From Candidatus Sulfotelmatobacter sp. (GTDB lineage Bacteria > Vulcanimicrobiota > Vulcanimicrobiia > Vulcanimicrobiales > Vulcanimicrobiaceae), in the NCBI GenBank assembly GCA_035504415.1, contig DATJRY010000020.1, positions 1-64,000 on the forward strand: a stretch of DNA of 64,000 nt, given 5' to 3'. Position 1 is the first letter of the stretch. Each line of letters opens with the position of its first letter. This document shows, piece by piece, positions 24,577 through 32,600 of this stretch. The notes under the pieces were generated by a model. The model had not been told where the DNA came from and did not search any database. It saw only the letters and a list, made by a program, of their open reading frames with translations. The position numbers and the translations under genes are program-made.

Positions 24577-25385
24577 CCGTTGGTTTCCCGCACGGCGGCG
24601 AGCTTGGCGGGGGGATAGACCTGTTCACGGACTTCGTTCGCGTAGGCGCGCAGGGCGCTCGTGGCCGCCTCGGCGAGGTGGGCGTACTGCTTGGCGAACG
24701 GCGGCGATTCGGGATAGAGGCCGAGCACGTCGTGCAGGACGAGCACTTGGCCGTCGCAGTGCGGGCCGGCGCCGATGCCGATGGTCGGGATCGGAACCGC
24801 GGCGGTGATCGCCTCGGCGATGCTCTCGTCGATCATCTCGAGCACGACGGCGAACGCGCCCGCCTCGGCGATCGCTTCCGCGTCGCGCAGCAGCTGATCG
24901 CGTTCGCGCTTGCGCTTGAAGCCGCTGCCGAGCGCGGCGGTCTGCGGGAGCACGCCGATGTGCGCGCAGACGGGGATGCCGGCTTCGACGATCGCGCGAA
25001 TGCGCGGCGCGGCGGCGGCGCCGCCCTCGAGCTTCACCGACGAGGCGCCGGAGCGTTTGATCAGGTCCGAGGCGCTGGTGACGGCGAGGTCGTCCGAGGC
25101 GGCATACGTCCCGAACGGCAGGTCGACGATGACGTGCGCCTTCTCGGTGCCGCGAACGACGGCGGCGCCGTGGCGGACCATGTCGTTCAGCTCGACGGGG
25201 ATCGTCGAGGTGTAGCCGAGGACGACTTGGCCGAGGGAGTCACCGCAGAGGAGGACGTCGATGCCGGCCGCCTCGGCGCAGCGAGCGAACGGCGTGTCGT
25301 AGGCGGTGACCATCGGGAACGAGGCGCCCTTGCGGGCGGCGATTTGGCTGGCACCGAGCCGGGTCATGGATGAGCGCTTCGCCAT
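24564..25385 (-). CDS. panB: 3-methyl-2-oxobutanoate hydroxymethyltransferase PanB
   Basis: A 273-residue cytoplasmic enzyme that adds a hydroxymethyl group from methylene-tetrahydrofolate to 2-oxoisovalerate, the first step of pantothenate synthesis. Motifs: VTAYDTPFARCAEAAGIDVLL, metal ligand GDSLGQVVLGY, VIVDLPFGTY, SVKLEGG, CAHIGVLPQ, VLEMID (catalytic Glu) and TIGIGAGPHCDGQVLVLHD. ATG 25385 gives the family length; the longer upstream frame has no conserved residues. It follows panE by 23 bases. Its substrate is also the keto acid of valine, which links it logically to the importer and keto-acid dehydrogenase nearby. Confidence 0.93.
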   Translation of the reverse strand: MAKRSSMTRLGASQIAARKGASFPMVTAYDTPFARCAEAAGIDVLLCGDSLGQVVLGYTSTIPVELNDMVRHGAAVVRGTEKAHVIVDLPFGTYAASDDLAVTSASDLIKRSGASSVKLEGGAAAAPRIRAIVEAGIPVCAHIGVLPQTAALGSGFKRKRERDQLLRDAEAIAEAGAFAVVLEMIDESIAEAITAAVPIPTIGIGAGPHCDGQVLVLHDVLGLYPESPPFAKQYAHLAEAATSALRAYANEVREQVYPPAKLAAVRETNGYRV

Positions 25386-25408
25386 CGCCGGCTGGGCCCC
25401 GCCCGAGG

Positions 25409-26305
25409 TCAGCGACCGGAGCGCGCCCGGACCAGCCGCAGGACCGTTCGCGTGGCCGGCACCGGGATGCCGTGGGTGGCGGCGCGTCGGACGATCGCGC
25501 CGCTGATCGCGTCGATCTCGGTGCGGCGGCCGGCGTCGAGGTCTTGGAGCATCGAGTTGCGGTTGGCGGCGGTGGCGCGCGCCGTGGCCTCGACCAGCGG
25601 CCACGCGTCGCGGACGGCAGAGCCTTCGGCTGCCGCGACGCTCGCGGCCTCGTCGGCGAGGGCCGTGCCGAGCGCGCGCAGGTCCGGGTCGTCGGCGATC
25701 GCGCCGTTCGGGCGGCCGGTCAGCGCGCCGAGCGGATTGATCGCCGCGTTGACGACGAGCTTCTTCCAGAGGACGGCCTGCACGTCGTCGACGACTCGCG
25801 CCGCCAGCCCGGCGCCGGTGAACGCGTCGACCAGCGCGCCCGCCGAGGTCCCCGGCGGATCGACGCGGCCGAACAGCGTTTCGCCGCGTCCGACCGGGCG
25901 CACGCGGTTGGCGCCGCGGCCGATCGCGCCTTGCGTCGTCGAGCCGGCCGCAAGACGCGCCCGCCCGCCGAGCGCTACGGTCGCGTCGGCCATGAAATCG
26001 ATGCCGTTCTGCACCGAGGCGACCAGCAGATCAGGCGTCAGCGCCGCGCGCAAGGTCGTCAACGCGTCGCGGGTCGCGTACGCTTTGACGGCGACGATCC
26101 ACGCCGCGCGGTCGCCGAGCTCGCACGGATCGACGGTGGCGCGCACGGGGACGGCGTGTCCGCCCGCGTCGGTCTCGACGATGACGCCGTCGCGATTGAC
26201 GGCGTCCGCGACGTCCGACCGGCGAGCGAGGACGATGACGTCGTGTACCGGCGCGAGGGCTGCGGCGAACGTGAGGCCGAGCGCGCCCGCGCCGATGATA
26301 CCGAT
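25409..26305 (-). CDS. panE: 2-dehydropantoate 2-reductase PanE, no canonical start codon
   Basis: The enzyme reduces ketopantoate to pantoate with NADPH. The N-terminal dinucleotide motif GIIGAGALGLTF is encoded at 26302-26267, and the catalytic segment WKKLVVNAAINPLGALTG and a conserved VKAYAT are present, giving about 298 residues as expected. However, between the in-frame TGA upstream (about 26338) and this motif there is no ATG, GTG, TTG or CTG. The first usable codon is ATC at 26305, with GAGGAG about 14 bases upstream. The next ordinary start (GTG 26146) would delete the nucleotide-binding site. Either a rare ATC start or a sequence error is needed. Confidence 0.85.
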   Translation of the reverse strand: MGIIGAGALGLTFAAALAPVHDVIVLARRSDVADAVNRDGVIVETDAGGHAVPVRATVDPCELGDRAAWIVAVKAYATRDALTTLRAALTPDLLVASVQNGIDFMADATVALGGRARLAAGSTTQGAIGRGANRVRPVGRGETLFGRVDPPGTSAGALVDAFTGAGLAARVVDDVQAVLWKKLVVNAAINPLGALTGRPNGAIADDPDLRALGTALADEAASVAAAEGSAVRDAWPLVEATARATAANRNSMLQDLDAGRRTEIDAISGAIVRRAATHGIPVPATRTVLRLVRARSGR

Positions 26306-26315
26306 GCGCGCGGCC

Positions 26316-26777
26316 CTACTCCTCGAAGTAGAGCTTCATCTCGTCGAGCGGCGTGAAACCCATCGACACGTAGAGCGGCTTCGCGTCGTCGGACGAGTGC
26401 AGCGTGAGCCGGCGCAGCGGGTAGGCGCGCGCGTGCTCCACCATGACGTCCATCAGCGCGCGGGCGATGCCGCGGCGGCGCCAGCTCGGCTCGACCCACA
26501 CGCTGTGCACGCGCCCGTCGTGCTCGGCGGCCGAGTCGGGGCCCGGCACGGCCGGCGCGATCAGCAGCCACGCGCTGGCGACCGGTGCGGTGTCCTCTTC
26601 GGCGATCCACGCCACGAGTCGCCCGTCGGTCAGGGCTCCGACGAGCCAACGCCGCCAGACCCCGACGTGCGGATGGTCCTCGGTGTCGAACTCGCCGACC
26701 TCGACCCACACCCGCGCGCGATGGCGCGCGAGCAGCGCCGCGTCGGACGGCGTCGCGCGACGGATCGTGGACGTCAC
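26316..26777 (-). CDS. GNAT-family N-acetyltransferase
   Basis: A 153-residue acetyltransferase. It opens TSTIRRATPSDAALLARHRARVW, a standard GNAT first strand and helix, and has the acetyl-CoA loop VEPSWRRRGIARALMDVMVEHA (residues about 90-111), LTLHSSDDAKPLYVSMGF and an acidic C-terminus. GTG 26777 overlaps the stop of the enoyl-CoA hydratase gene (GTGA), so it is translationally coupled within the phenylacetate-pantothenate operon. The acceptor substrate is unknown. Confidence 0.82.
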   Translation of the reverse strand: MTSTIRRATPSDAALLARHRARVWVEVGEFDTEDHPHVGVWRRWLVGALTDGRLVAWIAEEDTAPVASAWLLIAPAVPGPDSAAEHDGRVHSVWVEPSWRRRGIARALMDVMVEHARAYPLRRLTLHSSDDAKPLYVSMGFTPLDEMKLYFEE

Positions 26778-27565
26778 CTGCCGGTGTAGACCGGCGCGCG
26801 CTTTTCGCGGAACGCCGCGACGCCTTCGACGGCGTCCTGCGATGCGCCGGCGACGGCCTGCATCTCGGCCTCGTACGCGAGCGCCGCGGCGACCTCGCCG
26901 AGTCCGTTGCGCACCAGCTCGCGCTTGGCCAGACCGAGCCCGCGCGGTCCGCGCGCGAGCGCGACGGCCAGCGCGTGCGCTTCCGCGACGCAACGCTCGG
27001 CCGGGACGACCTTCGTGCACAGGCCGAGCGCATCGGCCTGCGCGGCGTCGATCTTCTCGGAGAGCAAGCACAGCTCGACCGCTTTGCCGTAGCCGATCAT
27101 GCGCGGCAAGAGGTACGAGACGCTGCTGTCGGGGACCAGGCCGATCTTCACGAAGGCGGTCGTGAACGACGCCGTCTCGGCGACGATACGGAAGTCGCAG
27201 GCCAGCGCGATGCCGAATCCGGCGCCGGCGGCGACCCCGTTGACGGCGGCGACGACCGGCTTCTCGATCCCCAGCAGGCCCAGGATGAGCGGATTGTAGC
27301 GCTCGCGCACGGCCGTCGCGACGTCCATGGTGCCGTCGGGGCCGGCGAGCGCCGGATCGTCGAGCGCCTGGCCCGCGCAGAACGCCTTGCCCGCGCCGGT
27401 CAGCACCAGCGCGCGCACGGCTGGGTCGCGGTCGAGGCCGCGCAGTGTGCCGTGCAGCGAGCGCACCAGCGCGCCGGTCAGCGCGTTGTACGCTTGCGGG
27501 CGCGCGAACGTGACCGTCGCGACGCCGTCGTCGATGGTGACCGTATGCTCGACCGCCTCGCTCAT
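26774..27565 (-). CDS. paaG: Enoyl-CoA hydratase/isomerase, PaaG-like
   Basis: A 263-residue crotonase-fold protein. The oxyanion-hole elements are AFCAGQAL (residues about 63-70) and GVAAGAGFGIALACDFRI (about 105-122), then VKIGLVPDSSVSYLLPRMIG. A Pro-Asp-Ser-Ser motif in place of the hydratase Glu pair, with Asp retained, suits PaaG, the 1,2-epoxyphenylacetyl-CoA isomerase, better than a plain hydratase. ATG 27565 forms an ATGA overlap with the preceding gene; an ATG at 27577 is also possible. The gene name rests on context and this motif. Confidence 0.75.
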   Translation of the reverse strand: MSEAVEHTVTIDDGVATVTFARPQAYNALTGALVRSLHGTLRGLDRDPAVRALVLTGAGKAFCAGQALDDPALAGPDGTMDVATAVRERYNPLILGLLGIEKPVVAAVNGVAAGAGFGIALACDFRIVAETASFTTAFVKIGLVPDSSVSYLLPRMIGYGKAVELCLLSEKIDAAQADALGLCTKVVPAERCVAEAHALAVALARGPRGLGLAKRELVRNGLGEVAAALAYEAEMQAVAGASQDAVEGVAAFREKRAPVYTGR

Positions 27566-28314
27566 CGTCCCTGCCATGTCGGCCTCCGCTTGTTGAGGAA
27601 CGCGTCGATCCCTTCGTGCGCGTCCTCGGATTTCAAGAGCTCGTAAAAGGCACGCCGCTCGTCGAGCAGCGCGGTGTGGAGCGGGTCTTCGAACGCGCGC
27701 GAGACGGCGCGCTTGGCGACCCGCACCGCGTGCGGCGCTTGGCGCGCGAGCGCACCGGCCAGCTCGAGCGCGACCGGCAGCACCCGTTCGGTCGGCACGC
27801 AGCGGTTCGCCAGACCGTGCAGCTCGGCGGTGCGCCCGTCGATCTCGCGGCCGAGCAGCACCATCTCGGTGGCCAGCGCCTTGCCGACCGCGCGCGTCAG
27901 CCGCTGCGTTCCCCCCGCGCCCGGCATGACGCCGAGCAGAATCTCCGGCTGCCCGAGGCGCGCGTCCTCCGCGACGACGAGCAGATCGCACGACATCGCC
28001 AGCTCGAGCCCGCCGCCGAACGCGACGCCGCGCACGGCGCCGACGATCGGGAGCTGCGTCGCCCACAGCCGGTCCCACGTTTCGAGCTCGGGGCCCGCGG
28101 TGAGGAACTCGGCGACGTCGCCGCCGGCGGCGAACGCGCGCTCGTCGCCGGTCAGCACGATCGCGCGCGTCGTGCCGTCGGCGTCGCAGGCCTCGAACAC
28201 CTCGGCCAGCTCCGCGAGCAGCGCGTTCGAGAGCGCGTTGAGCACGCGCGGACGCGCCAAGCGCACGAGGGCGACGCCCGCTTGCGGTCGCTCGACGATC
28301 AGGTTCTCGCTCAC
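27562..28314 (-). CDS. paaF: Enoyl-CoA hydratase, PaaF-like
   Basis: A 250-residue crotonase-fold hydratase with both catalytic-site segments: ERAFAAGGDVAEF (residues about 58-70), VRGVAFGGGLELAMSCDLLV and LGVMPGAGGTQRLTRAVG, where the hydratase glutamates fall at GGLELA and PEILLG. It should hydrate an unsaturated acyl-CoA, plausibly 2,3-dehydroadipyl-CoA in phenylacetate breakdown. GTG 28314 overlaps the paaK stop (GTGA), with GGAGGAG just upstream. The next gene starts in its stop codon. Confidence 0.8.
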   Translation of the reverse strand: MSENLIVERPQAGVALVRLARPRVLNALSNALLAELAEVFEACDADGTTRAIVLTGDERAFAAGGDVAEFLTAGPELETWDRLWATQLPIVGAVRGVAFGGGLELAMSCDLLVVAEDARLGQPEILLGVMPGAGGTQRLTRAVGKALATEMVLLGREIDGRTAELHGLANRCVPTERVLPVALELAGALARQAPHAVRVAKRAVSRAFEDPLHTALLDERRAFYELLKSEDAHEGIDAFLNKRRPTWQGR

Positions 28315-29585
28315 AAGCTCCTCCGGTCGTACACGCGTTTTGCTTTGCCGGCCTCGATCCGCTCGATCGTTCCCGGAACGAGGACGGACGTCTGCAGCGA
28401 GACCAGCAGCGTCTCCGCGAGCCGATCGTTCACCGCGCGCGCGAGCGCGGCGACGTCGACGCCCGCGTCGGGCTGATGCTCGACCTCGATGGTCAGCTGG
28501 TCGAGTCCGCCGGCCGGCCGGTCGACGAGGATACGATAGTTGGCCGACAGCTCCGGGAAGCGCAGCAGCACTTCTTCGATCGCCGAGGGAAAGACGTTGA
28601 CACCGCGGATGATCAGCATGTCGTCCACCCGTCCGGTGAACCAGTCGATGCGTGCCGTCGTGCGCCCGCAGCTGCAGCGTTCGCGCACCATCGACGTCAG
28701 GTCGCGCGTCCGGTACCGCAGCACCGGCATCGCTTGGCGCGTCAGCGTCGTCAGCACCAGCTCGCCGCGCTCGCCGTCCGGCAGCGGCCGGCCGGTTTCC
28801 GGATCGACGATCTCGGCGAGGAAGTGATCCTCTTGGACGTGCATGCCGTTCTTGGCGGTGCACTCCTGCGCGACGCCGGGCCCGATGATCTCGGTCAGGC
28901 CGTAGATGTTGGTGCAGGTGACGCCGAGCAGCTCTTCGAGCTCCGCGCGCATCTCGCGCGTCCACGTCTCGGCGCCGCAGATCGCGTAGCGCAGCGAGCG
29001 CGGACGTTTGCCGTCGGCGCGCAGCCGTTCGCCGATCACCATCGCGTACGACGGCGTCGCGCCGAATCCGACCACCGGCAGATCGCACAGCAGTTGCAGC
29101 TGGCGCGCGGTGTTGCCGCTCGAAGCCGGGATGACGCACGCGCCGAGCGTCTCGCACCCGCCGTGCGCGCCCAGACCGCCGGTGAAGAGCCCGTAACCCC
29201 ACATGACCTGGAACATGTCGCCCGGCTCGATCCCGCCGGCGGCCAAACTGCGCGCGACGACCTCGCGGAAGATGCGCTCGTCCTCACGCGTGTAGGCGCC
29301 CACGGTCGGATTCCCGGTCGTTCCGCTGGAGGCGTGGATGCGCGTCAGCTCGCGCTCGGGGACGGCGAGCAGCCCCAGCGGATAGGCGTCGCGCATGTCG
29401 GCCTTGGTGCTGAACGGCAGTGACGGCAGGTCGCCCAGCCCGGCCGGGTCGGGAACGCCACGCAACCGCGGCCGGTAGACGTCGTTCGCGTCGCGCAGCC
29501 GGCCGACCAGGTCGCGCAGTCGTTCGGCCTGCAGCGCCTCGAGCGCATGCCGCTCCAGCGTCTCGTACTCCGGCTGAAAGATCAT
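28311..29585 (-). CDS. paaK: Phenylacetate-CoA ligase PaaK
   Basis: A 424-residue adenylate-forming ligase: ATP motif HASSGTTGNPTVGAYT (residues about 84-99), MFQVMWGYGLFTGGLGAHGG, ICGAETWTREMR, NIYGLTEIIGPG, RYRTRDLTSM, and the C-terminal hinge and lysine region GRVDDMLIIRGVNVFPSAIEE and AGKAKRVYDRR. These are diagnostic of phenylacetate-CoA ligases. It activates phenylacetate to its CoA ester in the cytoplasm and is the first gene of a six-gene minus-strand operon (paaK, paaF, paaG, GNAT, panE, panB). The oxygenase genes paaABCE are not in the window. Confidence 0.92.
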   Translation of the reverse strand: MIFQPEYETLERHALEALQAERLRDLVGRLRDANDVYRPRLRGVPDPAGLGDLPSLPFSTKADMRDAYPLGLLAVPERELTRIHASSGTTGNPTVGAYTREDERIFREVVARSLAAGGIEPGDMFQVMWGYGLFTGGLGAHGGCETLGACVIPASSGNTARQLQLLCDLPVVGFGATPSYAMVIGERLRADGKRPRSLRYAICGAETWTREMRAELEELLGVTCTNIYGLTEIIGPGVAQECTAKNGMHVQEDHFLAEIVDPETGRPLPDGERGELVLTTLTRQAMPVLRYRTRDLTSMVRERCSCGRTTARIDWFTGRVDDMLIIRGVNVFPSAIEEVLLRFPELSANYRILVDRPAGGLDQLTIEVEHQPDAGVDVAALARAVNDRLAETLLVSLQTSVLVPGTIERIEAGKAKRVYDRRSL

Positions 29586-29600
29586 CGGCAGGGTCTACGC

Positions 29601-29628
29601 GGCGAGACCCGGCGGACCCCGTCTCGCC
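29601..29628. promoter_or_regulatory. Inverted repeat upstream of paaK, possible operator
   Basis: GGCGAGAC (29601-29608) and GTCTCGCC (29621-29628) are perfect inverted copies separated by 12 bases, 16 bases before the paaK ATG and 80 bases before the divergent receptor-like gene. The placement suits a dimeric repressor site or a leader hairpin. No regulator gene for it can be named from the window. Confidence 0.4.
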
Positions 29629-29707
29629 ATCAGGCCAACGGGACCCCGGTGGCGGCCGCGAAGGGCGGCTCGAACACGCCCCGCTCCAAAGGACGGGCCA
29701 CTTTCGC

Positions 29708-30745
29708 ATGGCTGACCCCGAACGCATCGTCACGCTCTCGAAGTCCGTCTCGTCGCTGGCGGGCCGCAAGATCGCGCAAATCGCCAACATCACCGCCGAG
29801 ACCAACGTGCTCGCGCTCAACGCCTCGATCGAGGCGGCGCGCGCGGGGGCCGCGGGCCGTGGCTTCAGCGTCGTCGCCCGCGCGGTCCGCACGCTGTCCG
29901 ACCGAATCACCGACATTTCGCGCGACCTCAACAGCGAGCTGGCCGGCGCGATCGCGGAGCTGACCGATTTGGGCGAAGTGATCGTGCGCGAGATGCGCGG
30001 CGAACGGCTGGCCGATCTGGCCGGCACCATGATCGATCTGATCGACCGTAACCTCTACGAGCGCTCGTGCGACGTCCGCTGGTGGGCAACGGACGCGGCC
30101 GTCGTCGACGTGCTCGAACACGCGTCCGATGAGAGCGTGCGTCACGCGGCGCACCGGCTGGGGGTGATCCTGGCGAGTTACACCGTCTACCTGGATCTGT
30201 GGGTCGCCGACGCGAACGGGCGCGTCGTCGCCAACGGGCGGCCGGACCGCTACCCGAACGTGCGCGGCACCGACGTCTCGCGCGAGCGCTGGTTCCAGGA
30301 CGCGATGGCAACCGTCGACGGGACGCAGTTCGCGGCACACGACGTCGCGGTGAAGCCGCAGCTCGGGAACGCGCAGGTCGCCACCTACGCGACCGCCGTG
30401 CGCGCGGGCGGCGCCACGCACGGCGCCGCGATCGGGGCGCTCGGGATCTTCTTCGACTGGCAGCCGCAGGCGGCCGCGATCGTGCGCGGCGTGCGCTTCG
30501 AGGACGACGACCGGCGACGTACGCGCTGCCTGCTCGTCGACGCGTCGCATCGCGTCATCGCCGCGTCGGACGACGTCGGCCTGCTGAGCGAGCGCGTCGC
30601 GCTCGAAACCGGCGGCGAGGAGCGCGGCTACTACACGACCAGCGGCGGCGATCAGATCGGCTTCGCGCGCACGCAGGGGTACGAGACGTATCGCGGCTTG
30701 GGCTGGTACGGCGTGGTCGTGCAGCGCACGCCGGGCAGCGCCTAG
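29708..30745 (+). CDS. Soluble receptor-like protein: MCP signalling hairpin followed by Cache-like domain
   Basis: A 345-residue protein with no membrane segment or signal peptide. Residues about 20-70 are the hairpin tip of methyl-accepting chemotaxis proteins (ANITAETNVLALNASIEA, then ARAGAAGRGFSVVARAVRTL), the region that contacts CheA and CheW. Residues about 105-335 look like a Cache sensor domain (LDLWVADANGRVVANG, GTDVSRERWFQDAM, GIFFDWQPQAAAIV, RCLLVDASHRVIAAS). In ordinary receptors the sensor comes first and the hairpin last, so the order is reversed and the coiled coil is very short. ATG 29708 is the only good start. Divergent from paaK. Confidence 0.75.
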   Translation: MADPERIVTLSKSVSSLAGRKIAQIANITAETNVLALNASIEAARAGAAGRGFSVVARAVRTLSDRITDISRDLNSELAGAIAELTDLGEVIVREMRGERLADLAGTMIDLIDRNLYERSCDVRWWATDAAVVDVLEHASDESVRHAAHRLGVILASYTVYLDLWVADANGRVVANGRPDRYPNVRGTDVSRERWFQDAMATVDGTQFAAHDVAVKPQLGNAQVATYATAVRAGGATHGAAIGALGIFFDWQPQAAAIVRGVRFEDDDRRRTRCLLVDASHRVIAASDDVGLLSERVALETGGEERGYYTTSGGDQIGFARTQGYETYRGLGWYGVVVQRTPGSA

Positions 30746-30746
30746 C

Positions 30747-31592
30747 TCAGCCGCAGAGGTCGGCGATGACGGGCTTGTAGGCGTGCGCGCTGGCGAGGAA
30801 GGCGACCAGGGCCGGGCTCTTCGCGGCGCGGCGTGAGACCAGGCCGAAGCGCTGGCGCACGGCCGGCACGTCGAACGGGACGGCCTCGAGTGAGCCGGCG
30901 TCGAGCTCGGGCTTGACGGCCCAGCGGGGAAGGAACGCGGTGCCGGCGCCGTCGGCCACCAGGCGCTTGAGCAGCGCGACGTCGTTGCTGGTCACCGCGA
31001 TCGGGACGGCGGCCTGCGCGAGCGCGCGCTGCAGCTCGGGCGAGCCGTCCCAGACGAGAACGCGATCGCCGCGCGCGCCGGGCAGCGCCACCGCGATCAG
31101 CTCGGTGTGGCCGAGCTGGTCGACGTCGAGATCGTCGGCGTCGGCCGGCAGCGTGACGAACGCGGCGTCGGCGGCGTCATCGCGCACGGCGGCGAGCGCG
31201 GCGGCGCGCCCGATCCCCGAGCGCATCGCCAGCTCGACGTCGGGATAGCTGCGGGCGAAGCGTTCGTACAAGCCGACGTACAGGAACGAGGAGGCGACGG
31301 TCTCGGCCACGATGCGCAGCCGGCCCGCCAGCGTGCGCGGCGCGTCGAGCAGGTCGCGCACGCCGTCGACCAGCGAGACGACCTCGCGAGCGCGCGGCAG
31401 CAGCGTCGTGCCGGCTTCGGTCAGCTCGACCGCGCCGCGCTCGCGCACGAACAGCGCCGTGCCGAGCAGCGTCTCGAGCGACCGGATCTGTTGGCTGACT
31501 GCCGATTGCGTGAGGAACAGCTCGTCGGCCGCCAGGGTGAAGCTGCGATGCTTGGCGACCGCGAGGAACGCGCGCAGGGTGCGCAGCTCCAC
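30747..31592 (-). CDS. LysR-family transcriptional regulator
   Basis: A 281-residue regulator: winged helix-turn-helix at residues 1-60 (LRAFLAVAKHRSFTLAADEL, LTQSAVSQQIRSLETLLGTALFVR) and a LysR substrate-binding domain from about residue 90. GTG 31592 begins nine bases after the stop of the polyprenyl synthase, so it could be the last gene of the hopanoid operon and might regulate isoprenoid or nearby catabolic genes. It converges on the receptor-like gene with one base between. Confidence 0.9.
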   Translation of the reverse strand: MELRTLRAFLAVAKHRSFTLAADELFLTQSAVSQQIRSLETLLGTALFVRERGAVELTEAGTTLLPRAREVVSLVDGVRDLLDAPRTLAGRLRIVAETVASSFLYVGLYERFARSYPDVELAMRSGIGRAAALAAVRDDAADAAFVTLPADADDLDVDQLGHTELIAVALPGARGDRVLVWDGSPELQRALAQAAVPIAVTSNDVALLKRLVADGAGTAFLPRWAVKPELDAGSLEAVPFDVPAVRQRFGLVSRRAAKSPALVAFLASAHAYKPVIADLCG

Positions 31593-31601
31593 GTGTCGCG
31601 A

Positions 31602-32600
31602 TCAGACGCTGCGGCGGGCGGTGGCGTCGAAGATCGCGGCGAGCTTGCCGTCGCGGTCGAGGTCGTGACGCGCGGCGAGCGCGTTCGCCTCGTCGATCGC
31701 TTTCGCGCACGCCTCGTCGGCCGCGCGCTGCGCGCCCAGTCGTTCGAGCGCGGCGATGACGCGTTCGGCGGTCGCGTCGTCGAGCGGCGCGTTCGACGCG
31801 TACGCATCGGCGACGGTCGCGCGGTCGGGCGACGCCGAACCGTCGAGCGCCCAGGCGACCGGGAACGACCATTTGCGGCGGCGGATGTCGGCCCCGCTGG
31901 GCTTCCCGGTCTCCGCCGTCGCGCCCCAGGTGCCCAGGATGTCGTCGCGGATCTGGAACGCCAGGCCGTAGGCGCGGCCGACGTTACCGTAGGCCGCCGC
32001 CCGTTCCGCGTCGCAGCGGGCCGCCAAGGCGCCCAGCTCGCACGACGCGCCGAACAGCGCCGCGGTCTTGCCTTCGATCATGCGCTGGTACTCGTCGAAC
32101 GAGACCGTCGCGGCGCGCTCGAAGCTGATGTCGTACGCCTGTCCCTGGCACATGCGAAAGTGCGCGCGGTACAAGCAGCGCGCCATCGCGACGACGCTCT
32201 CCGCCGGCAGTCGCGCCGAACCGTCGATCAGCGTCAGGTAGCTGAGCGCGCAGAGCGCGTTGCCGGCTTCGAGCGCGGCCGGAATCCCGTACCGCGACCA
32301 CAGTGTCGGCCGTCCGTGCCGCAGCTCGTCGCGGTCCTCGATGTCGTCGTGGACCAGCGAGAAGTTGTGCAGCAGCTCCAGCGCCGCGGCCGCGCCGAAC
32401 GCGTCCTCCGCCGGCGCGCCCTCCGTCTGCGCGACGGCGACCAGGATGCGCGGGCGCAACCGCTTGCCGCGCTTGGCGCTCGGGTCATCGAGGGCGAAGT
32501 GCTCGCGGATCAGGGCCCGGTTCGGCGAGCTGGCGTCCAGACGGTCCAGTGCGCCTTCGAGGTAGCCCTCGAAGGCGTCGAAAGGAGCTTCGGCCAGCAC
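31602..32600 (-). CDS. Polyprenyl (trans-isoprenyl) diphosphate synthase
   Basis: A 332-residue head-to-tail prenyltransferase. The first Asp-rich motif is LVHDDIEDRDELRHGRPT (DDxxD plus the RxGxPT extension), the second is FQIRDDILGTWG, a DDxxG variant also seen in some actinobacterial GGPP/FPP synthases. It makes a C15-C20 or longer prenyl diphosphate, and in this operon farnesyl diphosphate for squalene is the obvious candidate. GTG 32600 shares one base with the hpnH stop (TAGTG). Product chain length cannot be read from sequence by eye. Confidence 0.85.
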   Translation of the reverse strand: MLAEAPFDAFEGYLEGALDRLDASSPNRALIREHFALDDPSAKRGKRLRPRILVAVAQTEGAPAEDAFGAAAALELLHNFSLVHDDIEDRDELRHGRPTLWSRYGIPAALEAGNALCALSYLTLIDGSARLPAESVVAMARCLYRAHFRMCQGQAYDISFERAATVSFDEYQRMIEGKTAALFGASCELGALAARCDAERAAAYGNVGRAYGLAFQIRDDILGTWGATAETGKPSGADIRRRKWSFPVAWALDGSASPDRATVADAYASNAPLDDATAERVIAALERLGAQRAADEACAKAIDEANALAARHDLDRDGKLAAIFDATARRSV

